Part shown: piece after piece, positions 17,775 through 26,742 of the stretch
How positions within the stretch are numbered: the first letter of the stretch is position 1
How the letters are laid out: each line of letters starts with the position of its first letter
Assembly (NCBI RefSeq): GCF_027257975.1
Contig: NZ_JANZKX010000001.1
Span: forward strand, 62,001-126,000
Origin: Pelomonas sp. BJYL3
GTDB lineage: Bacteria; Pseudomonadota; Gammaproteobacteria; Burkholderiales; Burkholderiaceae_C
Length of the DNA stretch: 64,000 nt
Reading direction: 5' to 3'
Notes under the pieces: generated by a model
Told to the model about the DNA's origin: nothing
The model's input: the letters and a program-made list of their open reading frames with translations, nothing else
The model's database searches: none
Translations under genes and position numbers: made by a program

Positions 17775-18822
17775 GATCGGCATCGTCGCCTCCTCGGCCT
17801 ACGTGCCGGCGGCCAGCCGCGGTCTCGTGCAGTTGCTGGCTGAAAGGCAGCCGCACGCCGAAGGCCGGACGGCTCGCTTCCTGCAGGCCTGCTTCGAGGA
17901 GAACCTGCGCATGCATGGCATCGCAAGAACGGCGCTGGACGCCGCGCAGGCCGGGCATGACGCGCCGACCCTGCAGGAAGTGACCGGCATGGTGGCCGTG
18001 GCCAGCGAGCCGGCCCTCGAGGCCTCCGAGCTGCTGCTGCGGGTGACGCGGGACCTGCTGCAGCCTGCCGGGGAGGCGACGGTGCCACCTGTGTCGACCT
18101 TTCTGGTCTGCCACACCTGTCTGGAGAACGACGTCACGATCTCGGCCGCCTGCCGGCTGCAGTCCGAGCTGCAACAGGGTCACGTGCCCTTTGCCATCGG
18201 GCAGCTGCAGGGGGCGACCTTCCTGATGGCCCTGTCCCTGGCCGCCGACCTGATGGCCACGAGCACGGACGACAGGATCGTCGTCGCCGCAGCCGAGCGC
18301 TGGTCCTGGCCCTACACGCGAGTGATCGGGCACACCACGCTGCTGGGCGACGGCGCCGGCGCGGTGCTGCTGGAACGCGGCTGCACACGGGGATGGATGC
18401 TGCGCGCCGTCCGCGTGCAGACGCCACCGCCCACGGCCGAGGTCTACCGCCACATCGTCCAGGGCCAGCCGCTGCCACTGAACCTGGACGGCCTGTGCGC
18501 CCTGATCCTGGACACCCTGCGCGAAGCGGGCTGCAGCCCCCGGGACATCGCCATCCTCGTGCCTCACCAGCTCAGCCGCCACCTCGCCGACTGCGTGCGC
18601 CGCCGCTGCGGACTGCACAAGGCCTGGTGCGGACCGGCCGACATCCTGGACGGCGGCTATCTCTGCGCGGCAGAGGTGCCGGTGCGCATGCACAGGCTGC
18701 TGCAGCAAGCCGTCGCCCATCCAGGCGATCGCATGCTGCTGTGGGGACTGGGTTTCGAAGGTGCGCTGGCCTGCGCGGTTCTCGAGTATGTGGATCAAGG
18801 AGTGAGCCATGGGAATCACTGA
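17767..18822 (+). CDS. Ketosynthase III-like protein A, catalytic Cys absent
   Basis: A 351-residue FabH/thiolase-fold protein. At the nucleophile position the sequence is GQLQGAT, with Gly149 where proteins B, C and D of this cluster have Cys; a Gln precedes it. A histidine is kept in VPHQLSRH (H267), and the usual third residue (Asn) is replaced in DGGYLCAAE. It cannot act as a Cys-dependent condensing enzyme. A partner or chain-length-factor-like role with protein B, with which it overlaps by 14 bp, is the simplest idea. Alignment is by eye. Confidence 0.75.
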   Translation: MNEIGIVASSAYVPAASRGLVQLLAERQPHAEGRTARFLQACFEENLRMHGIARTALDAAQAGHDAPTLQEVTGMVAVASEPALEASELLLRVTRDLLQPAGEATVPPVSTFLVCHTCLENDVTISAACRLQSELQQGHVPFAIGQLQGATFLMALSLAADLMATSTDDRIVVAAAERWSWPYTRVIGHTTLLGDGAGAVLLERGCTRGWMLRAVRVQTPPPTAEVYRHIVQGQPLPLNLDGLCALILDTLREAGCSPRDIAILVPHQLSRHLADCVRRRCGLHKAWCGPADILDGGYLCAAEVPVRMHRLLQQAVAHPGDRMLLWGLGFEGALACAVLEYVDQGVSHGNH

Positions 18823-19753
18823 GACCTTGCCCGCCATCGGCATCCCCGACATTGCCTGCTACCTCCCGGAGCGCAGGGTGTCGGTCGAGGAATGGGGGCA
18901 GCGCACCGGGCAGTCCGAGCAGCGCATCCAGGCCATGCTGGCCAATGGCGTCCGCTGCTTCCATGACGCGATGTCGCAGTCACCCGTGGGCATGGGCATC
19001 AAGGCAGTGCGACTGCTGATGACCAAGGCCCACATCGCGCCGCGCAGCGTGGACCTGCTGATCTACACCCACACGGTGCAGAGCAGCATCGCGCCGCCGC
19101 CCACCAGCACCGCGGGGCACATCCAGGCCTCCTGCGGGCTGCAGAACGCACTGAGCTTCTCCATCGCGCAGCAGAACTGCGTGTCGCCCATGCTGGCGGT
19201 GCGCATCGCACGCCAGATGATGGCGCGGCACGAACACATCCAGCGCGCCATCATCGTGTCCGTGGACCTGATGGGCACGACTGCGGACACCATCCGCGGC
19301 ATCCTGGACCTCTCGCTGCACAGCGATGGCGCCAGTGCCTTCCTGGTCGAGCGCGAGGCGCCCCGCAACCAGGTGCTGGGCTACCACTTCTTCACCGACG
19401 GCCGCTTCTTCCGCGGCACCGACGAGAACCACAACCTGGTGCCGGACGAGAAGTACCACTGGTCCTGCTTCGCCACCATGCGCTCGGCGCTGCAGCAGGC
19501 CGGCCTGCGGCCCGCCGACCTCACACGCATCCTGCCCAACCACGTGAACATGGAGGGCTGGCGACTGGTCCTGTCCATGCTGCGCCTGCCGCCCGAGCGG
19601 CTCTTCACCGACAACTTCGCTCGCATCGGCCACGTGTTCGGCTGCGATCCCTTCATCAACTTCCTGCACGAGCGCAAGACGTCGGGCGGTCACTACCTGC
19701 TGTTCAGCAGTGGGCTGGCCGGCTGCTTCGGCGCCCTCGTCCTGAAGCACTGA
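18809..19753 (+). CDS. Ketosynthase III-like protein B (Cys-His-His)
   Basis: 314 residues, FabH-like fold. Proposed nucleophile C124 in AQQNCVSPM; H245 in ILPNHVNMEG; and H275 in RIGHVFGCDPFINF in place of the FabH asparagine, so a Cys-His-His set as in FabB/FabF may form. Of the four ketosynthase-like proteins here it is the only one with all three positions filled. It shares the N-terminal VSVEEWGQ/VSVEDWAR and G-R-FH features with protein D, so B and D are one subfamily. Translationally coupled to A. Confidence 0.8.
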   Translation: MGITETLPAIGIPDIACYLPERRVSVEEWGQRTGQSEQRIQAMLANGVRCFHDAMSQSPVGMGIKAVRLLMTKAHIAPRSVDLLIYTHTVQSSIAPPPTSTAGHIQASCGLQNALSFSIAQQNCVSPMLAVRIARQMMARHEHIQRAIIVSVDLMGTTADTIRGILDLSLHSDGASAFLVEREAPRNQVLGYHFFTDGRFFRGTDENHNLVPDEKYHWSCFATMRSALQQAGLRPADLTRILPNHVNMEGWRLVLSMLRLPPERLFTDNFARIGHVFGCDPFINFLHERKTSGGHYLLFSSGLAGCFGALVLKH

Positions 19754-19772
19754 ACCTGAGGCAGGACACCCC

Positions 19773-21191
19773 ATGCAACGATTTTCCTGGAAGGCCCAGG
19801 CGGGCCACATGCCCTGGTTTGACGAGGCGCGGACGGCCCTCTCCCTGAGCGCCCACCTGCTGCTCGGGCAGGTCGCCCTGATGCTGATGCCCTTGATGGA
19901 CCTCTTCACGGTGGCGCCGCTGGGCTCGTCCGCACTCGCGGCGGTGGGCCTGCTCAACAGCTTCACCGCCCTGCTGCTGCTGTTCTGCTTCGGCGTGATG
20001 CAGGCCATTGCCCCGCTGACGGGCGCTGCACTGGCACGGACCGATGGCCGGCAGGGGGCGCGGCAGATCCTGTCCCAGGGGCTGCTGCTCGCCTCCGTCA
20101 TGGGCCTGGCGGCCGCCATGGCCACCCAGCTCTTCGCCTTTGCCGTGCCGTGGCTCGGGCAGGCCCCTGCGGTCGTGCAGGCCTTGCGCAGCTATGCGGA
20201 CACACTGGCCCCGGCCCTGCTCCCTGCCGCCTGGCTCACCGCCTGGCGGGTGGCCTATCCGCTGCTGGGACAGGCGCGGCTCCTGGCCCTCACCCTGATC
20301 GCCTGCTCTTTGCTGCATGGCCTCGCCAACCGCCTGCTGGTCCACGGTCTGGGCGAGCTGGACGGCTTGGGGCTCGCGGGCCTGGGATGGAGCTACCTGC
20401 TGAGCTACGGCCTCGCCGCCCTCTGTTTCGCCTGGCAGGACGGACGGACGGCGCGGGCCGCACCGGCCCCGCCGCCCCCCCCGCCGGACACGGCCGCACC
20501 GGCCTGGATTCCCCGGCTGCTGGCCATCGGCCTGCCCATCGGCGCGGTCATGGCCATCGAGTACACGCTATTCACCGGCGCCACCCTGCTGATGGGCCGT
20601 CACGGCGGACAGGCACTGGCCGCCCATGCCATCGCACTGCAGTGGGTGACCCTGGCCTTCATCGTCCCGCTGGCCATGTCCAACACGGTGCTCACCCGCC
20701 TGTCCCTGGCCCTGGGCCGCACGGACGCCGACGAGGTGCGGCGCGTGGTCGGCGTGTCCTGCGGCATCGCGCTGGCCTTCCATGTGGCCATCGCCCTGGT
20801 CTATGTGCTGATGCCGACGCCGCTGGCCGGCTGGCTGCTGCCGGCGGGCCACCAGGACCGCGAGGCCCTGCTCGACATCGCAACGCCCCTGCTGCAGCTG
20901 GCCGCCCTGCTGCAGGCCTTCAACGGCATGGCCGTCGTCTTCGCCGCCGTGCTGCGGGCCTGCCGGGACACCCGTGCCCCACTGCTGCAGGTCTTCGCCG
21001 GCTACTGGATCGCCGGACTCGGCAGCGCCTGGCTGCTGGGCGAGGTGCTGGGCCCGGTCGGCATCTGGCTGGGCATGTGCCTGGGCTTCGGCCTGACCAT
21101 CGTTCTCCTGCTGCGTCGCGTGCGCCAGCGACTGCTCAACCTGTCTGACATCTTCCCCCAACCGGAGGTAGCTCATGCGCAATCTCGTTGA
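19773..21191 (+). CDS. MATE-family efflux transporter
   Basis: 472 residues with about 12 hydrophobic segments and the MATE pattern (LGQVALMLMPLMDLFTVAPLG, then a second half starting LPIGAVMAIEYTLFTGATLLMG). The proline-rich loop near residue 232 is the joint between halves. MATE proteins export cationic or amphipathic small molecules by Na+ or H+ antiport. Sitting inside the cluster, 19 bp after protein B and overlapping the ligase gene by 17 bp, it is the probable exporter of, or self-resistance pump for, the product. Confidence 0.85.
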   Translation: MQRFSWKAQAGHMPWFDEARTALSLSAHLLLGQVALMLMPLMDLFTVAPLGSSALAAVGLLNSFTALLLLFCFGVMQAIAPLTGAALARTDGRQGARQILSQGLLLASVMGLAAAMATQLFAFAVPWLGQAPAVVQALRSYADTLAPALLPAAWLTAWRVAYPLLGQARLLALTLIACSLLHGLANRLLVHGLGELDGLGLAGLGWSYLLSYGLAALCFAWQDGRTARAAPAPPPPPPDTAAPAWIPRLLAIGLPIGAVMAIEYTLFTGATLLMGRHGGQALAAHAIALQWVTLAFIVPLAMSNTVLTRLSLALGRTDADEVRRVVGVSCGIALAFHVAIALVYVLMPTPLAGWLLPAGHQDREALLDIATPLLQLAALLQAFNGMAVVFAAVLRACRDTRAPLLQVFAGYWIAGLGSAWLLGEVLGPVGIWLGMCLGFGLTIVLLLRRVRQRLLNLSDIFPQPEVAHAQSR

Positions 21192-22764
21192 ACTCATCTG
21201 CAATAGTGCCGCGCGCACACCGACGGCGGAGGCGCTGGTCGACGGCGAACGCCGGACCGACTACGCCACGCTGCGCAACCGGGTCCTGGCTGGCGCTGCC
21301 GGGCTCCGCGCCCGCGGCCTGGCACGCGGCGAACGCGTCGGCCTGCTCCTGGACAAGCGCCAGGAGACCGTCGAGGCCTTCTTCGCGATCACCGCGGCCG
21401 GCGGTGTCTGCGTGCCCATCAATCCCCTGCTGAAGGCGGACCAGGTCGCGCACATCCTGAGGGACAGCGGCGCGCGTGGCCTCGTCAGCTCGGCCACGCG
21501 GGTGTCCCTGCTGGCCGCCGACAGGCCCGCGCTGCCCGAGCTGCGCGAGGTCTTCCTCGTCGACCAGGTCCGCAGCACGCCCGTGACCCTGGGGCAGGCC
21601 GCCACGGTGCGCTGGTCCGTTCTGCTGGACCATGCCCCCTGCGATCCGGGCGACAGCGGCACCATCGACAGCGACCTCGCCGCCATTCTCTACACCTCGG
21701 GTTCCACCGGCATGCCCAAGGGCGTCATGCTGACCCACCACAACCTCCTGGAGGGTGCCTGGAGCGTGGCCCACTACCTGGGCAACGGCCCGACGGACCG
21801 CATCCTGTCGGTGCTGCCGCTGAGTTTCGACGCCGGCCTGAGCCAGCTCACCACGGCCTTCCATGCGGGTGCCGCCGTGGTGCTGCTCAACTACATCGCG
21901 CCAGGTGACGTGGTCCAGCTGTGCGAGCGTGAGCGCATCACCGGCATCACGGCGGTGCCGCCGCTGTGGATCCAGCTCTGCGGCGCCTCCTGGCCCGCGG
22001 CAGCAACACGCCACCTGCGCTACTTCGCCAACACCGGCGGGCGCATGCCCCGCCCCGTGCTGGAGCGCCTCCGCGCCCTCTTCCCGCAAGCCAGCCCGTT
22101 CCTGATGTACGGGCTGACCGAGGCCTTCCGCTCGACCTACCTGGACCCCGCGGAAGCCGCACGGCGCCCGGATTCCATCGGCAAGGCCGTGCCCAATGCG
22201 CGCATCCTGGTCGTCAGGCCCGACGGCAGCCCCTGCGCTGCCAACGAGGTCGGCGAGCTGGTCCACGTGGGCGCCTTCGTGACCAAGGGCTACTGGCGCG
22301 ACCCGGAGCGAACGGCCCTGCGCTTTCGCCCGTCTCCCGAGCCGCGCCCCTACCCGGAGCTGCCGCCCGAAACGGCGGTGTGGTCGGGTGACCTGGTGCG
22401 CCGCGATGCCGAGGGCTTTCTCTACTTCGTCGGACGCAACGACGGCCTGATCAAGACCTCCGGCTACCGCGTCAGTCCCGAAGAGGTCGAGGAGGCCGTG
22501 CTGGCCAGCGGCCTGGTGGGCGAGGTGGTGGCCCTGGGCCTGCCCGACGAGCGCCTGGGCCAGGTCATCGCGCTGGTCGTGGCGCCGGTGCCCGGCCTGG
22601 CGGCCGATCCCGAGGCCATCCTCGCGCACTGCAAGCAGCGCCTCCCGCCCTACATGGTGCCGCACGCGGTGCATGTGCGAGAGGCCATCGCCCGCAACCC
22701 CAATGGCAAGTTTGATCGCACAGGCCTGCTGCACGAGTACAGCAGCGGCAAGGAGTCGGCATGA
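21175..22764 (+). CDS. AMP-forming acyl-ACP/CoA ligase, exosortase-A-associated type
   Basis: 529 residues of the ANL superfamily: A3 loop ILYTSGSTGMPKG near residue 171, YGLTEAFRSTYL, the hinge/A8 region RNDGLIKTSGYRVSPEEVEE and the terminal lysine in NPNGKFDRTG. The N-terminal pattern (TLRNRVLAGAAGLRARGL, LLDKRQETVEAFF, PINPLLKADQVAHIL) resembles the acyl-CoA ligase family usually found in exosortase-A loci (TIGR03098, from memory). It activates a carboxylic acid, possibly loading the cluster ACP. It overlaps the decarboxylase gene by 4 bp, keeping the family pairing. Confidence 0.85.
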   Translation: MRNLVELICNSAARTPTAEALVDGERRTDYATLRNRVLAGAAGLRARGLARGERVGLLLDKRQETVEAFFAITAAGGVCVPINPLLKADQVAHILRDSGARGLVSSATRVSLLAADRPALPELREVFLVDQVRSTPVTLGQAATVRWSVLLDHAPCDPGDSGTIDSDLAAILYTSGSTGMPKGVMLTHHNLLEGAWSVAHYLGNGPTDRILSVLPLSFDAGLSQLTTAFHAGAAVVLLNYIAPGDVVQLCERERITGITAVPPLWIQLCGASWPAAATRHLRYFANTGGRMPRPVLERLRALFPQASPFLMYGLTEAFRSTYLDPAEAARRPDSIGKAVPNARILVVRPDGSPCAANEVGELVHVGAFVTKGYWRDPERTALRFRPSPEPRPYPELPPETAVWSGDLVRRDAEGFLYFVGRNDGLIKTSGYRVSPEEVEEAVLASGLVGEVVALGLPDERLGQVIALVVAPVPGLAADPEAILAHCKQRLPPYMVPHAVHVREAIARNPNGKFDRTGLLHEYSSGKESA

Positions 22765-23975
22765 GCATCTTTGAAAGTTACAAGGCCCCCCAGGGCGTCC
22801 TCGAGATCGGGGGCCTGCCCCTGCCACGACTGGCCGAACGGGCCGGTCAGACGCCCTTCTTCGTCTACGACCGCAGCAAGCTTGGCGAGCGCGTGGCCCT
22901 GCTGCGCCAGATGCTGGCGCCGGAGCTGCGCATCCACTACTCGATCAAGGCCAACCCCATGCCGGCCCTGGTCCAGCACATGGCCTCGCTGGTCGACGGC
23001 TTCGACGTGGCCTCGGCCGGCGAGATGCGCATGGCCCTGGACGCCGGCATGCCGGCCCGGCATGTCTCGATGGCGGGGCCGGGCAAGTCCTCGCAGGACC
23101 TGCGCGGTGCCGTGGGCGCGGGGGTGACCGTCACGCTCGAATCGGCCCACCAGCTGGAGGCCGTGGAGCGCATCGGCCGGGAGCTGGGCGTGCGGCCGCG
23201 CGTGGGCCTGCGCATCAATCCGGACTTCCAGCCGCGCAGCAGCGGCATGCGCATGGGCGGCGGGCCCCGCCAGTTCGGGGTCGATGTCGAGCAGGCGCCC
23301 GCGCTGTTGAAGGTCATCGCCGAGCGTGACCTCGACTTCGTCGGCTTCCACGTCTTCTGGGGCTCGCAGTGCCTGGACCCCGGCACGGTGATCGCCGCCC
23401 AGCGCCACGTCGCCGAGCTGGTCATGCGCCTGGCCGACCTGGCCGGCGACAGCCTGGAGTTCGTCAACATGGGCGGCGGCTTCGGCATCCCCTACTTCGA
23501 CAACGAGCGCCCGCTGGACATCGGCGCCGTGGGCGCGGCCATGCAGGAATGGCTGACGCCCCTGCGCCGGCGCCTGGCCGGCACGCGGCTGATCCTGGAG
23601 TTCGGGCGCTACCTGGTGGGCGAGGCCGGCCTCTATGTGTGCCGGGTGCTGGACAAGAAAGTCTCGCGCGGCGAGACCTTCCTGATCACCGACGGCGGCC
23701 TGCACCACCAGCTGGCGGCGTCTGGCAACTTCGGCCAGGTCCTGCGCCGCAACTACCCGGTGGCCATCGGCAACCGCATGGACAGCGGGCAGACCGAGAC
23801 CTGCCATGTGGTGGGCTGCCTGTGCACCCCGCTGGACCGGCTGGCCGACAACGTGGAGCTGCCGGCCGCCGAGATCGGCGACCTGTTCGTGGTGGCCCAG
23901 TCCGGCGCCTACGGCCGCAGCGCCAGCCCGAGCGCCTTCCTGAGCCATCCCCTGCCTGTCGAGATCCTGGTGTAG
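22761..23975 (+). CDS. PLP-dependent decarboxylase, exosortase-A-associated type
   Basis: 404 residues, alanine-racemase-fold type III PLP decarboxylase: PLP lysine K63 in HYSIKANPMP, GFHVFWGSQ, NMGGGFGIPYF, TDGGLHHQLAASGNFGQV and CTPLDRLADNVELP. The pattern fits the exosortase-A-associated decarboxylases (TIGR03099, from memory) better than LysA, which has a different C-terminal CES motif. Relatives such as BtrK decarboxylate an aminoacyl group while it is attached to an ACP. With the ligase and ACP in the same operon, decarboxylation of a carrier-bound amino acid is a reasonable guess; the substrate is not known. Confidence 0.85.
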   Translation: MSIFESYKAPQGVLEIGGLPLPRLAERAGQTPFFVYDRSKLGERVALLRQMLAPELRIHYSIKANPMPALVQHMASLVDGFDVASAGEMRMALDAGMPARHVSMAGPGKSSQDLRGAVGAGVTVTLESAHQLEAVERIGRELGVRPRVGLRINPDFQPRSSGMRMGGGPRQFGVDVEQAPALLKVIAERDLDFVGFHVFWGSQCLDPGTVIAAQRHVAELVMRLADLAGDSLEFVNMGGGFGIPYFDNERPLDIGAVGAAMQEWLTPLRRRLAGTRLILEFGRYLVGEAGLYVCRVLDKKVSRGETFLITDGGLHHQLAASGNFGQVLRRNYPVAIGNRMDSGQTETCHVVGCLCTPLDRLADNVELPAAEIGDLFVVAQSGAYGRSASPSAFLSHPLPVEILV

Positions 23976-23994
23976 CGCCAGACAAGGAGCTGAC

Positions 23995-25134
23995 ATGTCG
24001 ATTCACACCGAACCCCAGACGGCGTCCCAGTCTGCCGGGCCCTTCTCCCTCAGCATCAGCGAGGACCAGCGCCAGATGCTGGAACCGGTGCGGCGCTTCG
24101 CCCGCGAACGCCTGCAGCCGCTGCTCAACGAGGCGGCCACCGAGGTGCGTCGTCAGGAGGCCCGGCAGACCGCGCAGCAGCTGGGCCTGGCCAGCGCGAT
24201 GTTGTCCGAACGCCAGGGCGGCCTGGGCATCCAGCCCTTCGAGCTGTGCCTGCTGCTCGAGGAGCTCGCCAGCGGCCCCCTGGGGCTGGCGGCCGAGCTG
24301 ACCATCTCACTGCCTGCCCTGGCCCTCAGCCGCGACCATGAATGGCTATGCCGCCTGCTGCCCCAGGACAGCGAAGCCCTGCTCGCCGGCCAGCGGGCCC
24401 TGCCGCTGGCCGTGGCGGCCCCATCGCCCAAGCCCACCTTTGCTCTGTTGCCGCGACAAGCCGCGGGCCTGCTGGTGCTGGCGCCGGATGGGGACGGGCG
24501 CTGGCGCCTTCGTTGGCTGGACGAAGTGGCCCTGCACGATCTGGTGCCGCCCAGCGCCGAGGCGCAGGTGAGCGAGGGGCTGCGCCTGGTCCGCCTGCCG
24601 CCGGCCGGCGAGATCCACGGCACCGGCTTCAGCGCCACGCTGCCGGCCGGCGCCTGCCAGTCCATCCTGGTCTGGCAGGGGCTGTGGCTGGCGGGGCTCC
24701 TGGCCGGCGCCGCCCGCGCCGCCACCGCCTTCGCCTTCAGCTACGCCCAGACGCGGGTCGCCTTCCAGCGCCCCATCATCCACCACCAGGCTGTGGCCCT
24801 GAAGCTGGCGGACATGGCCATCGCCACGGACGCCCTGCGCCTGCAGGTCTGGGACGTCGCGACCCGCCTCGCCCGGCCCGACCGCCTGCCAGCGGGGCAC
24901 TTTGCCGCGATGGCCCGGCAGGTGATGGGCGCCAGCCTGGAGATCCACCGGCATGCCGTGCAGGTCTGTGGCGGCCATGGCTATGTCGAGGGCTTCCCGC
25001 CGGCGCGCCGCTTCCAGAATGCGCGGGTGCTGGGTCTCATGCTGATGGAACTGGCACAGGCCAGCGCCCAGGAAGAGGCGGCATTCGAGGAGGCCCGCGG
25101 CGATGCGGGCGTCAACCGCAGGGTCCTTGTGTGA
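23995..25134 (+). CDS. Degenerate acyl-CoA dehydrogenase-like protein
   Basis: 379 residues. The N-terminal helical domain and the C-terminal domain (FSYAQTRVAFQRPIIHHQAVALKLADM, CGGHGYVEGFPPARRFQNARVL) are of acyl-CoA dehydrogenase type. The middle beta-domain lacks the usual (M/I)TEPxxGSD flavin motif, and the catalytic-Glu region normally reading YEGT is replaced by LMLMEL after NARVL. FAD binding may be partial and dehydrogenation unlikely in the classic way. It could be a partner subunit of the canonical dehydrogenase at 29904. Overlaps the next gene by 4 bp (GTGA). Confidence 0.75.
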   Translation: MSIHTEPQTASQSAGPFSLSISEDQRQMLEPVRRFARERLQPLLNEAATEVRRQEARQTAQQLGLASAMLSERQGGLGIQPFELCLLLEELASGPLGLAAELTISLPALALSRDHEWLCRLLPQDSEALLAGQRALPLAVAAPSPKPTFALLPRQAAGLLVLAPDGDGRWRLRWLDEVALHDLVPPSAEAQVSEGLRLVRLPPAGEIHGTGFSATLPAGACQSILVWQGLWLAGLLAGAARAATAFAFSYAQTRVAFQRPIIHHQAVALKLADMAIATDALRLQVWDVATRLARPDRLPAGHFAAMARQVMGASLEIHRHAVQVCGGHGYVEGFPPARRFQNARVLGLMLMELAQASAQEEAAFEEARGDAGVNRRVLV

Positions 25135-25658
25135 ACGCCCCCGCGCGCTTCTTCATGCGCAGCCCCGGGCCGGAGGACCTGGACCGGGTGCATGGCTGGA
25201 TGGCGGACCCGGACGTCCACGGCTGGTTCGACTTCGGCCTGGGCCGCCAGCAGGTCAGCACGGTCGCGCTGACCATGATGGCCCGCAGCCCCCAGTACTG
25301 CATGAGGGTCTTCGGTGAACAGGGGACCGACGCCCCCCTGGGCATCGTGGTGCTCAGCGAGGTGCAGCACCCCTTCGGTACCGCCCATTTCTGGGTGGTC
25401 CGGGACCGCCGGCGCTCCGCCTACCCGGGCATCACGGCGGACGCCAGCCGGGCTCTGCTGCATGAGGGCTTCGATCAGCTCGGCCGATGCGCCATCAATG
25501 CCTGGGTCGTGGAAAGCAATGAACGCTCCCTGCGTCTCCTGCAAGCCGTGGGCTTCCAGATCTATGGCGTGCAGCAGGCATGCCACCGGCTGGGCGGGCG
25601 TCTCCTGGGCCGCGTGCACCTGGAGCTGCTGCCCCAATGGTTTTACCGACAGTCCTAG
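25131..25658 (+). CDS. GNAT-family N-acyltransferase
   Basis: 175 residues starting at a GTG that overlaps the preceding TGA. The pattern MRSPGPEDLDRVHGWMADPDV, IVVLSEVQHPFGTAHFWVVRDRRRS and the C-terminal NAWVVESNERSLRLLQAVGFQ are typical of GNAT acetyltransferases (the last being the ESNxxxxRLxxxxGF motif). The acyl-CoA P-loop is less regular than the family norm. The frame is open far upstream, but only this part is coding; the rest is a shadow of the dehydrogenase gene. A tailoring N-acyltransferase acting on an amine made by the decarboxylase would fit. Confidence 0.7.
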   Translation: MNAPARFFMRSPGPEDLDRVHGWMADPDVHGWFDFGLGRQQVSTVALTMMARSPQYCMRVFGEQGTDAPLGIVVLSEVQHPFGTAHFWVVRDRRRSAYPGITADASRALLHEGFDQLGRCAINAWVVESNERSLRLLQAVGFQIYGVQQACHRLGGRLLGRVHLELLPQWFYRQS

Positions 25659-25701
25659 AGATTCGCCAGCGTGGGTTTCTCGTGCATTCGAAGGAGTTGT
25701 G

Positions 25702-26742
25702 ATGAGTGAGTTGTGGCGATGCACCGTGACAGGCAGCAGCCTCTGCCTGCCCCATACCCGATCCTGGTTCCACGGCCTGCGGGCGCAGCAGCGGACCCCC
25801 AGCAGCCTGTACCTGACGGAACCGGGCAGCGAGTACAACCTGCCCTTCGGTCGCTGGGGCGACCCGCCCTTCCCCCAGGTGGAAGCGATGTACACCCCGG
25901 CCCCCGTGCTGCTGCACATGGCCGAGCCCGGCGTCAGCGCCTCGGACCTGGCCCTGGTCGCCGCACGCGCCGTGGTCGCGGAGCAGGGCAAGACCTGGCA
26001 CGGCAAGAACAGGACCATCGACATCCTCATCTACTGCCACAGCACCTCCAACGAGGACATCGCCGATGCCATCGGCGGACGCCTGCAGTACGAGCTGGGC
26101 CTCACGACGCCGCTGGTGTTCTGCCTCTCGCAGAACCTGTGCAGTGCGCTGATGGCCCTGCGCCTGGCCACGGCCCTGCTGCAGGAGGAGCCCGGCCTGC
26201 AGCGCGCCCTCATCGTGGCCTCGGAGAAGTGGATCCACCCCTTCGTGCGCAGCTTCGGGCAGGCAGCGGTCTTCGAGGACGGCGCGGCGGCCGTGCTGAT
26301 TGAGCGGGCCGGCGGCCAGGGCTGGCAGCTCGGCGAGATCCATCACGTCAATGCGCCCGATGCCCCCTCGCCCTTCGACAGCACCGTGCCGGCCATGCTG
26401 CGCCTGATGAGCGAGCAGGCACCGCGAGCCATCCGCAGCCTGCTGGAGGCCGAGGGCGTGGCCCCGGCCGATCTCGCCTTCGTCGCCCAGCCCACCCTGG
26501 ACGCCACCCTGTGCGCCCAGGTGCTGAGGGATGCCGGGCTGGAGCATCTGCGCCTGCGCCCGCACGGGGAGCGCCGCGGCCACCTGGCCTCGGCCGAGGC
26601 CCTGGCCAATCTGCATGAGCTGCGGCATGCCGGGACGGCGCAGCGGGGGCAGATGGGCCTGCTATGGGGCGTGGGGCTGCAGGGTGAAGCCGCGTGCTGC
26701 CTGCTCAGGCCGGCGCAGGCCGAGATGGAGGAGCAACGATGA
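25702..26742 (+). CDS. Ketosynthase III-like protein C (Cys present, His lost)
   Basis: 346 residues of FabH-like fold, related to protein A. The nucleophile is C147 in SQNLCSALMALRLA. The position of the active-site histidine reads VAQPTLD and has none; GHLASAE (H294) stands at the third position. Without the histidine, decarboxylative condensation is doubtful; acyl transfer or a scaffold role is possible. Start at the ATG after AAGGAG; a 43-bp gap from the GNAT gene may hold a weak promoter. Overlaps protein D by 4 bp, repeating the A-B arrangement. Confidence 0.75.
   Translation: MSELWRCTVTGSSLCLPHTRSWFHGLRAQQRTPSSLYLTEPGSEYNLPFGRWGDPPFPQVEAMYTPAPVLLHMAEPGVSASDLALVAARAVVAEQGKTWHGKNRTIDILIYCHSTSNEDIADAIGGRLQYELGLTTPLVFCLSQNLCSALMALRLATALLQEEPGLQRALIVASEKWIHPFVRSFGQAAVFEDGAAAVLIERAGGQGWQLGEIHHVNAPDAPSPFDSTVPAMLRLMSEQAPRAIRSLLEAEGVAPADLAFVAQPTLDATLCAQVLRDAGLEHLRLRPHGERRGHLASAEALANLHELRHAGTAQRGQMGLLWGVGLQGEAACCLLRPAQAEMEEQR

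Noticed and set aside
22761-23975. Diaminopimelate decarboxylase LysA
   Set aside because: The fold is shared, but the FWGSQ, GGLHHQLAASGNFGQV and CTPLD motifs fit the exosortase-associated family, and the gene is coupled to an acyl ligase rather than to lysine or diaminopimelate genes.
24342-25658. 438-codon ORF read as one protein
   Set aside because: Its first 260 codons are a shadow of the acyl-CoA dehydrogenase; only the last 175 codons look like a real GNAT protein.
25615-25701. Lux-box-like element before ketosynthase-like gene C
   Set aside because: A TCCTAG string occurs at 25653, but the sequence 41 bp upstream shows no dyad and no similarity to the two candidate lux boxes.
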